Positions 46,992 through 55,142 of a DNA stretch of 64,000 nucleotides are shown piece by piece. Numbering within the stretch: position 1 is the first letter of the stretch; each line of letters begins with the position of its first letter. The notes beneath the pieces were generated by a model. That model worked only from the letters and a program-made list of their open reading frames with translations, made no database searches and was not told the DNA's origin. The stretch covers positions 1 to 64,000 of the forward strand of contig NBOG01000004.1 in the NCBI GenBank assembly GCA_002104535.1. Reading direction: 5' to 3'. The translations under genes were made by a program, and so were the position numbers. This DNA is from Cognaticolwellia sediminilitoris (GTDB taxonomy: Bacteria; Pseudomonadota; Gammaproteobacteria; Enterobacterales; Alteromonadaceae).

Positions 46992-48089
46992 ATGTTTGAT
47001 GATATACGCCCTTATCGTGACGATGAGGTGGCTGCCGTAATTGAAAAATTAATAAACCAACAGGGCTTACAAGCTTCAATCGCCAGTTTAAAAATGCCGG
47101 GGCTGTATCAAGCATTGCCGAGCATCGCCCGTTTAATCGTAAAGTGGTCATTAAAATTACAAGCTAAAAAATTTCATAGCATCGATGAAATTCAAATTGA
47201 AGTGGCTAAATATTTACATCATTTAATTAAAAAAAGTACTGCTGGCTTTAGTTTTAGTGGCGTAGATAAATTTGATAATACCAAGCCCGCACTATTTATT
47301 AGTAACCACCGAGACATCGTTTTAGATGTGGCATTAGTCAATTTAGCATTATACAAAAGCGGTATGAGTACCGTTGAAGCAGCCGTTGGCGACAACTTGC
47401 TTCACCAACCTTGGGTTGCTGATTTAATGCGTATCAATAAAAGCTTTATTGTTAAGCGTAATGCTGAAAATAAACGCGCGATGCTCAATGCCTCAAAACA
47501 ACTTTCAGCTTATATCCATGACACTGTAGCAAACCGTCAACAAAACATTTGGATAGCACAACGTGAAGGCCGTGCTAAAGATGGGATTGATAAAACCAAT
47601 TCTGCGCTTATTTCGATGTTATTGCTCAATAAAAATAAACAAACGCCAATAGCAGAATATTTAAAAGAAATTAATATAGTACCAGTATCAATTTCATATG
47701 AGTTCGATCCCTGCGATCGCGATAAGGCTATTGAACTTGCTGAAAGAGACGCGACAGGAAGTTATCAAAAGCAAGAAGGTGAAGATTTACAAAGCATCAC
47801 ACAAGGTCTAATTGGTCAAAAAGGCCAAGTACACATTGAGTTTTGCCAACCAATCCAAGGTGAGTATGCCGACAGCAAAGCAATTGCCGCGGCAATTGAT
47901 AAAGAGATCATTAGCAATTATAAACTGTACGACAGTAACCTTGTAGCACATGCTAAGCTTAATCAGTGTGAGACAGATAGCCCAACACTAGGTTTGCTCA
48001 ATAAGCGCATGGATAATTTAACGCCTGAACAGCGTACATGGTTATTAACCATGTACGCAAACCCCGTTATAGCTAAAAAAACGTTATAA
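46992..48089 (+). CDS. PlsC-like acyltransferase
   Basis: A 365-aa protein of the glycerophosphate/lysophospholipid acyltransferase superfamily. The core motif is FISNHRDIVLDVALV near residue 101, with the catalytic His and an Asp at +2 and +6 rather than the common HX4D. Other blocks are MRINKSFIVKRN and NIWIAQREGRAKDGIDKTNS (Glu-Gly-Arg). It has no clear membrane segments; it would act on the inner face of the inner membrane. Whether the acceptor is glycerol-3-phosphate or lysophosphatidate is not clear. It reads away from the GNAT gene. Confidence 0.8.
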   Translation: MFDDIRPYRDDEVAAVIEKLINQQGLQASIASLKMPGLYQALPSIARLIVKWSLKLQAKKFHSIDEIQIEVAKYLHHLIKKSTAGFSFSGVDKFDNTKPALFISNHRDIVLDVALVNLALYKSGMSTVEAAVGDNLLHQPWVADLMRINKSFIVKRNAENKRAMLNASKQLSAYIHDTVANRQQNIWIAQREGRAKDGIDKTNSALISMLLLNKNKQTPIAEYLKEINIVPVSISYEFDPCDRDKAIELAERDATGSYQKQEGEDLQSITQGLIGQKGQVHIEFCQPIQGEYADSKAIAAAIDKEIISNYKLYDSNLVAHAKLNQCETDSPTLGLLNKRMDNLTPEQRTWLLTMYANPVIAKKTL

Positions 48090-48286
48090 ATACTAAACGT
48101 CGGGTATTAAACATATTTTAGTCGTTTAATTATCAATGCCAATGTGGCTAATTACACAGTTAATTCAGTTAAGAAACGAGTTTCTCAATTATTTAGTAAC
48201 TATGGTAAGTAAGTTAATTACTTAAAGGATTGTTGTTAAACTCGATTTACTAATATTATTAATTAAACTTAGTCAAAGAGAACTTT

Positions 48287-49054
48287 ATGGCCATTTTATC
48301 GCGTGCTCGTGAAATACTGGGTAGAAAGTTAGCCACATACCTTTCTAAACCTATCAAAGAAAACTTTCATTTGTCTACTTGCGATCCTGAATATTTGGCC
48401 GCGACCATTCGCAAAGGTGATATTTTACTAGTAGAAGGTGTCAGTCGTTTCAGCACAGCGATTAAATATATCACGCAGTCTACTTGGTCTCATGCAGCGC
48501 TTTGCGTTTCCAATGTAAAAGGCCAAGAATTGCTTGAAGCAGATGTACTCGAAGGTGTTAGAAATGTTGCTTTAAGTGAGTATTCTAGCTGCCATACGCG
48601 TATTTGTAGACCCGTAGGTTTGACTGATGATGAAATTGATGCTGTCTTAACATTTGCCTGTGCTCAAATTGGACATCAGTATGATTTAAAGCATATCTTT
48701 GATTTAGCACGCTTTCTTATACAGGCGCCACCGGTCCCCGTAAAAATGCGCCGTGGCCTTCTTGCTCTAGGTAGTGGTGATCCAACTAAAGCGATATGCT
48801 CTTCCCTAATCGCCAAAGCATTTCAGTCGGTAAATTACCCTATTTTGCCTGAACTTGAGGTTAACGATGAAGGTACTCCCGCACAGGTGAAATTTAACAA
48901 AGAATATTACCACATCAGGCATCATAGTTTGTTCGCGCCAAGAGATTTTGATATTTCTCCTTACTTTAAAATAATTAAACCAACACTTGAGTGTGGATTT
49001 GATCCTCACCAATTTAACTGGCACCACCAAATAGAAGAGAACTTAAAAAGGTAA
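48287..49054 (+). CDS. YiiX/YebB-like permuted NlpC/P60 cysteine hydrolase
   Basis: A 255-aa cytoplasmic protein of the circularly permuted papain-like superfamily. His69 lies in STWSHAALCV; the nucleophile candidate Cys171 is in KAICSSLIAKAF. The block RKGDILLVEGVSRFSTAIKYITQ opens the fold, and IGHQYDLKHIFDLARFLI links the two sites. Related enzymes hydrolyse amides, including peptidoglycan or lipid-linked substrates; the substrate here is unknown. No signal peptide is seen. It overlaps the 3' end of the convergent acetyl-CoA hydrolase gene by 12 bp. Confidence 0.85.
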   Translation: MAILSRAREILGRKLATYLSKPIKENFHLSTCDPEYLAATIRKGDILLVEGVSRFSTAIKYITQSTWSHAALCVSNVKGQELLEADVLEGVRNVALSEYSSCHTRICRPVGLTDDEIDAVLTFACAQIGHQYDLKHIFDLARFLIQAPPVPVKMRRGLLALGSGDPTKAICSSLIAKAFQSVNYPILPELEVNDEGTPAQVKFNKEYYHIRHHSLFAPRDFDISPYFKIIKPTLECGFDPHQFNWHHQIEENLKR

Positions 49055-51184
49055 GTGGCGAGCTAACATTTTGCAAAGTAACTTATCTTTAAAACTTATC
49101 GAAACACCTTGCTCGTTTAGCCTCCAGCCCATACGTGCTAAATGAGGGTACGCTTGAGCTGGTATTTTTCTTGGTAACAGATTAGTAATGATTTGTCGCA
49201 GTTTACCCTGTGGGCTTGAGGTTGCAGCCTCTAGTGATTGTAGTGCCGTAATCAGTTGTTGCTCAATTTCGTTAAAATCGCTACCAAACGGGTAAAGCGC
49301 AAAGTATCGGCTTTGCTTAAGTCCAATTAATTTTTCGGGTAAATTCTGCCGCCAAGCTTGTGGAATATCAAAGTCTTGGGCTATTTTCCCCGCCGCCTTG
49401 GCGCTAGTAAGCAATTGAAGTTGAAACCTTGCGTCACTGATGGCCAGAAGCCTTTTGATCACTTCTTGATCACTTTGACCTCTTAAATCTGCAATACCAT
49501 ATTCAGTGATTACAATATCGCGCAGATGCCGAGGAATAGTAGTATGACCATAATTCCACAGTAAGTTAGATTTAACCTTACCCGCTTTGGTTCGTGTCGC
49601 ACGTAACATTAATATGGAACGCCCGCTTTCTAACGAATGTGCCATAGCAACAAAGTTATATTGACCGCCAACACCGCTAACGACTTGGCCGCTCTCCAAA
49701 GCATCAGAAACAGCCGCACCGAGTAGCGTTTGCATCATACAGGTGTTAAAGAAGCGAGCGTCTTTACGTTGTGTTCGATCTAGAGTTTCCTTCCCCCCTA
49801 ATAATTCGTTTGTATGTGAGACGCTGCGCATCCATAAGCCAGTCCAGTCATCACCTTTTAGTTGAGATAACCACTGGTAAAGTGGTTTAGAACCAAGCAA
49901 AAAAGCACCTTCTAAATAGCGGCCACCTTGTAAACTCTTTCCAGATAATAGTTGGTCAAAATCCGTTAATGCAGTCTGTTCAGTCAAATGACAGCTAATC
50001 GAGTGATCTGCATTAACCAATTGTGTTCCTTCGAGTTTCGCATTTTTGTCAATTAAGCCGAATCTTTTCATCCACCTAAGGTCTGCATCACTTAAGTGCT
50101 TAGCAATGAGTCCAACATCAAGGATTTTCTTAGCGTCGCCTGGTGCCAGCGGATTGGAAATTGTTTTGTTGTCGAGTAATTGTTGCAATACCAAATCATC
50201 AAATACCAAACGTTTTAAAATCCCTGCTTGGCGCAAATGCATGAAACCATCCATCACCATTTCTGTCGCGCCATATAATCCCTTTGTAAATGGTGCAAGA
50301 CCACCAAATTCATTGACTAAATCGCTCTGACAATCGGCATTAATATTAGCAAGTGACTGAAGATAACTTGAGTTATCTTGTTGCCTCAACATTAACGCAT
50401 TAACAATTGCATCAGATAAAGCACCTATGCCTATTTGCAGTGTGCCACCATCCTTGATTAATGTACTCGCATGTAAGCCGATAGCGTGATCGACTGCACT
50501 AACAGCTTCACGAGGGATGGCAAATAATTCGGCATTTTCACCGTCCTCTAACAACAGGTTGAACACCTCTTGATTGACTTCTGCGTCACCTCCAAGGTAA
50601 GGAAGCTCGTTATTTAAAACGCCAATCGTAAATAGAGTTTTGTGCTCTTGTTTCATCCTATCAATCAACTCTAGGCTGACGTCAGGGTTACAGGACAAGC
50701 TTATCTTGTTTCCTCTTCGAGTAACTTGCTGTAGTAACAAATTGACATTTGCTGACACTAAATCACGTGCGACATGAGTATAGTTTTGACAAATATAATC
50801 CTGTTGCGCCGAAGCAGAGTTAAGTTGGCTGCCCGAACTAAAATAAAATTCATGTACCACGATATTTTCGGGTAAGCGTGAATTTCTCCAATCAATTAAA
50901 TAATCAAGTTCGGGGGATTTGTCGCCAAAATGGCGAGATAAAAAAGGTTTAAGGAAACGAGATTGAAGCTCACTAGTTGCCTGTGGTATCTGTAGCGACA
51001 AGGCTGTGTATATTGTTAATCGTAAATCGTTTGGGCTTGCTTTCACTCGTTGGTAAAGTGCGTTAAGCAGCGTATTTGGCTTGCCGAGCCCTAGAGGTGC
51101 TGCCAACTTCACATGGTTACCACAGCGGTTTAAAATTTCATCTACTGTACTTTCAAGACTGTCAGTAACGCTCGTATGTTGCAT
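49043..51184 (-). CDS. Acetyl-CoA hydrolase/transferase family protein
   Basis: A 713-aa member of the acetyl-CoA hydrolase/transferase family, longer than the usual 430-550 aa. The C-terminal signature is complete: GGQYNFVAMAHSLESGRSILMLRATR, LLWNYGHTTIPRHLRDIVITEYGIADLRGQSDQEVIKRLLAISDARFQ. The N-terminal domain shows LQIGIGALSDAIVNALMLRQ and VNEFGGLAPFTKGLYGATEMVMDGFMHLRQAGIL. The extra length lies between the two halves and in a C-terminal extension after about residue 620. The acyl-CoA substrate is unknown. Its stop codon overlaps the convergent upstream neighbour by 12 bp. Confidence 0.85.
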   Translation of the reverse strand: MQHTSVTDSLESTVDEILNRCGNHVKLAAPLGLGKPNTLLNALYQRVKASPNDLRLTIYTALSLQIPQATSELQSRFLKPFLSRHFGDKSPELDYLIDWRNSRLPENIVVHEFYFSSGSQLNSASAQQDYICQNYTHVARDLVSANVNLLLQQVTRRGNKISLSCNPDVSLELIDRMKQEHKTLFTIGVLNNELPYLGGDAEVNQEVFNLLLEDGENAELFAIPREAVSAVDHAIGLHASTLIKDGGTLQIGIGALSDAIVNALMLRQQDNSSYLQSLANINADCQSDLVNEFGGLAPFTKGLYGATEMVMDGFMHLRQAGILKRLVFDDLVLQQLLDNKTISNPLAPGDAKKILDVGLIAKHLSDADLRWMKRFGLIDKNAKLEGTQLVNADHSISCHLTEQTALTDFDQLLSGKSLQGGRYLEGAFLLGSKPLYQWLSQLKGDDWTGLWMRSVSHTNELLGGKETLDRTQRKDARFFNTCMMQTLLGAAVSDALESGQVVSGVGGQYNFVAMAHSLESGRSILMLRATRTKAGKVKSNLLWNYGHTTIPRHLRDIVITEYGIADLRGQSDQEVIKRLLAISDARFQLQLLTSAKAAGKIAQDFDIPQAWRQNLPEKLIGLKQSRYFALYPFGSDFNEIEQQLITALQSLEAATSSPQGKLRQIITNLLPRKIPAQAYPHLARMGWRLNEQGVSISFKDKLLCKMLARHLPF

Positions 51185-51372
51185 TGTTTAGCCGCCTATT
51201 TTGTATTAAGACCATGGTGCTTATGAGCTCTTTGACTAAGATCTTTTTTTGTATGACTAATACTAGTCCACTTAGCTAATCGACTAAGTATGAGAATAAA
51301 TCGTCAAATTCAAGTCACCTATTTAACTACCCACTTGTTCTAATAAATAGCGGCGGCGTTGGCATATTAAAA

Positions 51373-51418
51373 CAGTGGAAATGAACAATTTACAAATGCG
51401 AACGGTAAATCCCCACTG
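51373..51418 (-). terminator. Terminator-like hairpin after the DUF2999 gene
   Basis: On the minus strand CAGTGG (51413-51418) and CCACTG (51373-51378) enclose a second stem ATTTAC/GTAAAT, and TTTT follows. It lies just after the DUF2999 stop. Confidence 0.7.
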
Positions 51419-51426
51419 CCAATATT

Positions 51427-51678
51427 TTATTTCTCTAATGTGGCTTTTGCTGCTTCAACTTTTGAAAAATCTAAACCTAATTCATCTACGGCTTCTTTAA
51501 TTAGCCCTGGATTTTGCATTAGCATCATCATTAAAGCCTGAAGTTTGTCTTGTGGAATGCCCAATTGCTGCACTGTCGCCATTGCCATTAACGGGTTTTC
51601 TGTTAGCGCTTGAAAGACTTCTTTAATTTGCTCATCACTAACGTTATGTTCTTTTAAAGTTGCAATAATTGGGTTCAT
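51427..51678 (-). CDS. DUF2999 family protein
   Basis: An 83-aa all-helical protein of unknown function, known mainly from Vibrio, Shewanella and Alteromonadales. The typical opening MNPIIATLKEHNVSDEQIKEVFQALTENPLMAMATVQQLGIP and the Met-rich stretch KLQALMMMLMQNPGLIKEAVDELGLDF are present. It has no signal peptide or membrane segment. It stands alone, with about 240 bp of A/T-rich non-coding sequence between it and the acetyl-CoA hydrolase gene. Confidence 0.88.
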   Translation of the reverse strand: MNPIIATLKEHNVSDEQIKEVFQALTENPLMAMATVQQLGIPQDKLQALMMMLMQNPGLIKEAVDELGLDFSKVEAAKATLEK

Positions 51679-51752
51679 CTATTTTCCTATTTACTTGTTT
51701 AATGTGTTATTCATTGTGGTGAATTATGCATATTCTACCATTGATAATTTTA

Positions 51753-51786
51753 ATGTAAAAAACTTGATAAGTAGCTATCAAGTTTT
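51753..51786 (-). terminator. Rho-independent terminator after rhlE
   Basis: An 11-bp stem AAAACTTGATA (51759-51769) with TATCAAGTTTT (51776-51786); the minus strand continues with T residues. It lies about 35 bp after the rhlE stop. Confidence 0.88.
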
Positions 51787-51820
51787 ACGCATGCCCAGAC
51801 ATATAGCTCACAAGCGCATG

Positions 51821-53020
51821 TTAGTTACGTTTATTCTTTGGGACATAATTTAAGATAGAAACCGGTACGATTTTTTTAACCGGAAACTCTGCGAACTCTT
51901 TACGTTCAATGGTGTGCCCTAAGTTGCTTTCTATGGCACAGAGGTTTCTAAAGTTATCTTTAGCGACGAATGAGACAGCCTCGCCGTTTTTACCTGCACG
52001 TCCAGTTCTGCCAATACGGTGAGTATAATCATCAACTTTATCCGGTAAGTCATAATTAACCACACGCGCAAGCTCGCCAATATCGATGCCGCGAGCGGCA
52101 ATAGCTGTTGCAACTAAAAAGTTAATTTTACCGGCTTTAAAATCGTTTAATATTTGCTCGCGAACTGCTTGTGTTCTACCACTGTGAATTGACTCAGCTT
52201 TAATGCCGCGCTTTTCTAGTTGGCTAACTAATTTTGCCGCGCCATGTTTGGTTTCAATAAAAATTAACGCTTGCTGCCATTGTTGCTCTTTTATTAAATA
52301 ACTCAAAAGTGCTGACTTATTACCTTTATCGACGGTGACTAACCATTGGGAAATTTTCGGTTTTGACGTACTATTTTTAGCAATAGATATTTCACTAGCA
52401 TGATGTATGGTTCTTTTTGCCAGTGCTCTAACATCATCAGAGATAGTGGCTGAAAACAGTAAATTTTGACGTTGCTCAGGCAAGCGCTCAATAATTTTAT
52501 TAATGTCATCAATAAAGCCCATATCGAGCATTCTATCCGCTTCATCAAGGACAAAGGTTTCAAGTTGATCAAAATAAACTGCCCGTTGATGGGCCATATC
52601 AAGTAATCGTCCTGGCGTTGCCACCAAAATATCAATACCCCAGATCAAACGCTGCTTTTGTGGTTCTATTTCTGTCCCGCCATACATCGCCATCGAGCTA
52701 ATATTTAGGTATTTACTGTACTTTACAATACTCGCTTCAACCTGAATCGCCAGTTCACGTGTTGGCGTTATAATCAAAGCTCGAATGCGTTTACCCCGCA
52801 GATTTCGCTCATCATCCCCGACTGCTAAACTCAGTTTTGCCAGCAAAGGCAAAACAAAACTAGCTGTTTTCCCAGTACCCGTTTGTGCAGCGGCAATAAC
52901 ATCTTTGCCGGCTAAGATAACAGGGATGGCTTTTTGTTGAATTTCAGTTGGCTGACTATATTCTAAATCAGTGATAGCACTTACAATCGGAGTTGATAGT
53001 CCAAGTTTGGAAAATGGCAT
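51821..53020 (-). CDS. rhlE: DEAD-box RNA helicase, RhlE family
   Basis: An ATP-dependent RNA helicase of about 400 aa. The Q motif SQPTEIQQKAIPVIL, motif I AAQTGTGKT, Ia PTRELAIQ, Ib ATPGRLLD, motif II VLDEADRMLDMGF, motif III SATIS, motif IV ALIFIETKHGA, motif V ATAIAARGIDI and motif VI HRIGRTGRAG are all present. The order and the motif II flank (MLDMGF) match RhlE. The C-terminus is short, without a long basic tail. The frame continues upstream to a TTG at 53086; I chose the ATG that gives MPFSKLGLSTPIV, the usual family start, with AAAGAGA upstream. Confidence 0.93.
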   Translation of the reverse strand: MPFSKLGLSTPIVSAITDLEYSQPTEIQQKAIPVILAGKDVIAAAQTGTGKTASFVLPLLAKLSLAVGDDERNLRGKRIRALIITPTRELAIQVEASIVKYSKYLNISSMAMYGGTEIEPQKQRLIWGIDILVATPGRLLDMAHQRAVYFDQLETFVLDEADRMLDMGFIDDINKIIERLPEQRQNLLFSATISDDVRALAKRTIHHASEISIAKNSTSKPKISQWLVTVDKGNKSALLSYLIKEQQWQQALIFIETKHGAAKLVSQLEKRGIKAESIHSGRTQAVREQILNDFKAGKINFLVATAIAARGIDIGELARVVNYDLPDKVDDYTHRIGRTGRAGKNGEAVSFVAKDNFRNLCAIESNLGHTIERKEFAEFPVKKIVPVSILNYVPKNKRN

Positions 53021-53086
53021 TAAAGGTCTCTTTAAATCTATAGTTAGCAGCAATGAGTTTGAAGTTTTACGAAATAACGCCTTCAA

Positions 53087-53411
53087 AATGGTTGCGATTA
53101 TAACATTAATCCTAGCGGCTGTTGTACTTTCAATTCACTGTTCGCACGTTTCGAAATTAATGAAAATTTAAACTATGGTTACAAATGCAGAGTTTAAAGT
53201 CAGCATGGTTTAGTGTCATAACAAAGCTAATTTGTCATCTTCAAATTGAAATCATTCATCAAGCAAATAATTGGGTGGTATGTAAATCAGCAATATACTA
53301 ATTGAGAAGTTAAGCATATTATGATTAGCAAATTATGTAATAACTTTATCATAAATCCCAGTCATTTAAGCCTGTTAGGTTTTTGATAAAATAGATAATA
53401 CGGACATATAC
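53087..53411. other. Intergenic region between rhlE and the T5orf172-like gene
   Basis: About 325 bp of A/T-rich sequence without a recognisable gene. Promoters for both divergent genes should lie here. I see no distinct operator or RNA structure. Confidence 0.5.
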
Positions 53412-53723
53412 ATGAATACACATGAAGTTGCTTTCGGCAATGTTTACGTGATGACACATTCGTTTTTTAGCGATGTGATTAAAATTGGCTGTACACCAAT
53501 TGATCCTATCGAGCATGCATTTAATTTATCTCAAAAAAGCCCTGGCGATTATCGTGTAGTGTTTTCACTTCAATGTAAAAAACCATGCCAGATAAAAAAA
53601 CAAATTCGTGAATATTTAAATGCGGAAAAATACGTTAATGAGTTTTATCAAGTTCCTGCTGATGTAGCAGAGCAACTTTTAAAGCGTGAAACATTAAGAA
53701 TACCAATAAAGACCGAAAACTAA
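53412..53723 (+). CDS. Small T5orf172/MUG113-like protein (GIY-YIG-related)
   Basis: A 103-aa protein. The opening FGNVYVMTHSFFSDVIKIGCTPIDPIEHAFNLSQKSPGDYRVVFSLQC resembles the T5orf172/MUG113 domain, which is related to the GIY-YIG nuclease fold (typical pattern: G-x-V-Y-V-M-T ... IKIG.T..DP..R...L). The end EKYVNEFYQVPADVAEQLL also fits the family pattern EFF.V....A. The catalytic Arg of GIY-YIG enzymes is replaced by His in PIEHAF, so activity is doubtful. It is a solo gene next to the repeat array. The assignment rests on pattern memory. Confidence 0.6.
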   Translation: MNTHEVAFGNVYVMTHSFFSDVIKIGCTPIDPIEHAFNLSQKSPGDYRVVFSLQCKKPCQIKKQIREYLNAEKYVNEFYQVPADVAEQLLKRETLRIPIKTEN

Positions 53724-53818
53724 TTAAACTTTCATATGGTGAATGGATGTTGATTTTTAAGGAAAATTTCCTGTAAAAATAATCATTAAAAAATAAATGA
53801 ATATAAATTTAAATTATT

Positions 53819-54264
53819 TTGAACTTTAGCCAACATCGACGCTCTTACTATACGAGAGACTTTATTTCCCTAAGTGTTTTATGTTTTTATAACGCGTTTA
53901 CCTATGTAAACGCTTTTTTTTGCCTAAAACTTGGCAAAACTGATAGCAGCTACTCTTTATCTTCCATATCTATATGTTCACGCTACGCTCAAAAGCAACC
54001 AACAACACTTTGTTGGCCTAAAATCCAACCTACACAAGTTTATAATTCGCATTTGCCCAAGCCACAAAGGGGAGGTAATTCTCTGTAGGTCGGCTTTAGC
54101 CCGACAAAGTTAAAACATATGAGTGTGTTGGCCTAAAGACCAACCTACAAAAGTTTATAATTCGCATTTACCCAAGCCACAAAGGGAGGTAATTCTCTGT
54201 AGGTCGGGCTTTAGCCCGACAAAAGTAAAACATATGAGAGTGTTGGCCTAAAGACCAACCTACA
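53819..54264 (+). repeat. Repeat block A: leader plus five REP-like palindromes
   Basis: The block starts with a leader (53819-54010) containing a terminator hairpin. Then palindromic elements alternate in orientation about every 115 bp: R1 54011-54034, F1 54084-54106, R2 54126-54149, F2 54198-54221, R3 54241-54264. An F element starts TGTAGG, then TCGGGC-TTTA-GCCCGA-CA. An R element is the opposite orientation of a sister sequence (TGTTGGCC-TAAA-GACCAACC-TACA). The GTAGG head before a palindrome is typical of REP elements tied to RAYT transposases. Short spacers (ACATATGAG, ATTCGCATTTACCC) are conserved too. Confidence 0.93.
53894..53921 (+). terminator. Terminator hairpin in leader A
   Basis: GCGTTTAC (53894-53901) pairs with GTAAACGC (53906-53913), loop CTAT-like, then eight T residues. 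It is repeated exactly 700 bp downstream in leader B. Confidence 0.9.
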
Positions 54265-54336
54265 AAAGTTTATAATTAATTGTATAGGGTCTGGCTGTTG
54301 CCGCATTTTTAGGTTTTATATTGGGGTTGGTGCCAT

Positions 54337-54359
54337 GGCGAATAAATTCGCCCCTACAA
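54337..54359 (-). repeat. Second type of GTAGG-headed palindrome
   Basis: On the minus strand it reads TTGTAGG, then GGCGAA-TTTA-TTCGCC. It has a GTAGG head and a palindrome but a different stem from the elements around it. It lies in the spacer between blocks A and B. Confidence 0.75.
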
Positions 54360-54435
54360 GTATTAATCACTTCTCGGTGTCGAGCGAAGCGACTCAGCTT
54401 TTCTCGTTGGTGAATTATGTTTTGATGTTACCATT

Positions 54436-54459
54436 TGTAGGTCGTTTTTTTGCCCGAGA
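54436..54459 (+). repeat. Degenerate REP-like element
   Basis: TGTAGGTCG followed by a T-run and GCCCGAGA: the head and the 3' arm of an F element are kept but the stem centre is eroded. It looks like an old relic between the two blocks. Confidence 0.6.
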
Positions 54460-54518
54460 AGAATAATTTAAGGCTAGTGCATTACAAAAACAACTAACTT
54501 AAAAGAAATTTAAAAAAA

Positions 54519-55081
54519 TTGAACTTTAGCCAACATCGACGCTCTTACTATACGAGAGACTTTATTTCCCTAAGTGTTTTATGTTTTTATATCGCGTTTA
54601 CCTATGTAAACGCTTTTTTTTGCCTAAAATTTGGCAAAACTGATAGCAACTACTCTTTATCTTCCATATCTATATGTTCACGCTACGCTCAAAAGCAATC
54701 AACAACACTTTGTTGGCCTAAAATCCAACCTACAAACGTTTATAATTCGCATTTACCCAAGCCACAAAGGGGGGGAATTCTCTGTAGGTCGGGCTTTAGC
54801 CCGACAAAATTAAAACATATGAGAGTGTTGGCCTAAAAACCAACCTACAAAAGTATATAATTCGCATTTACCCTAGCCACAAAGGGGGGGGAATTCTCTG
54901 TAGGTCGGGCTTTAGCCCGACAAAATTAAAACATATGAGAGTGTTGGCCTAAAGACCAACCTACAAAAGTCTATAATTCGCATTTACCCTAGCCACAAAG
55001 GGAAGGTAATTATCTGTAGGTCGGGCTTTAGCCCGACAAAATTAAAACATATTAGAGTGTTGGCCTAAAAACCAACCTACA
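54519..55081 (+). repeat. Repeat block B: leader plus seven REP-like palindromes
   Basis: A second copy of block A, offset by exactly 700 bp at its start, with one more repeat unit. Elements: R4 54711-54734, F3 54783-54806, R5 54826-54849, F4 54899-54922, R6 54942-54965, F5 55015-55038, R7 55058-55081. The spacing is 115-116 bp between like elements. The leader differs from leader A by only a few substitutions (for example AACGC against ATCGC before the hairpin). A related motif, TGTAGGTTGTGCTTTTAG..., follows at 55098. Confidence 0.93.
54594..54621 (+). terminator. Terminator hairpin in leader B
   Basis: The second copy of the GCGTTTAC/GTAAACGC hairpin with eight T residues. Confidence 0.9.
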
Positions 55082-55097
55082 AAAGTCTATTACTCAT

Positions 55098-55122
55098 TGT
55101 AGGTTGTGCTTTTAGTAAAAGC
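55098..55122. repeat. GTAGG-headed hairpin at the array's right end
   Basis: TGTAGGTTGT precedes the stem GCTTTT/AAAAGC (55108-55122). It lies 20 bp after the OsmC-YcaO stop on the other strand and may double as that gene's transcript end. Confidence 0.55.
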
Positions 55123-55142
55123 TGACTTAACACTAGCACTTT

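Noticed and set aside
53819-54836. Open frames of 60-105 codons inside the repeat blocks (two near-identical copies)
   Set aside because: They run through terminator hairpins and REP palindromes, lack ribosome sites, and their similarity is explained by the DNA duplication.
54011-55081. CRISPR array
   Set aside because: The regularly spaced elements alternate in orientation, are hairpins with a GTAGG head, and the spacers between them are themselves conserved. CRISPR spacers would be unique, and no cas genes are present.
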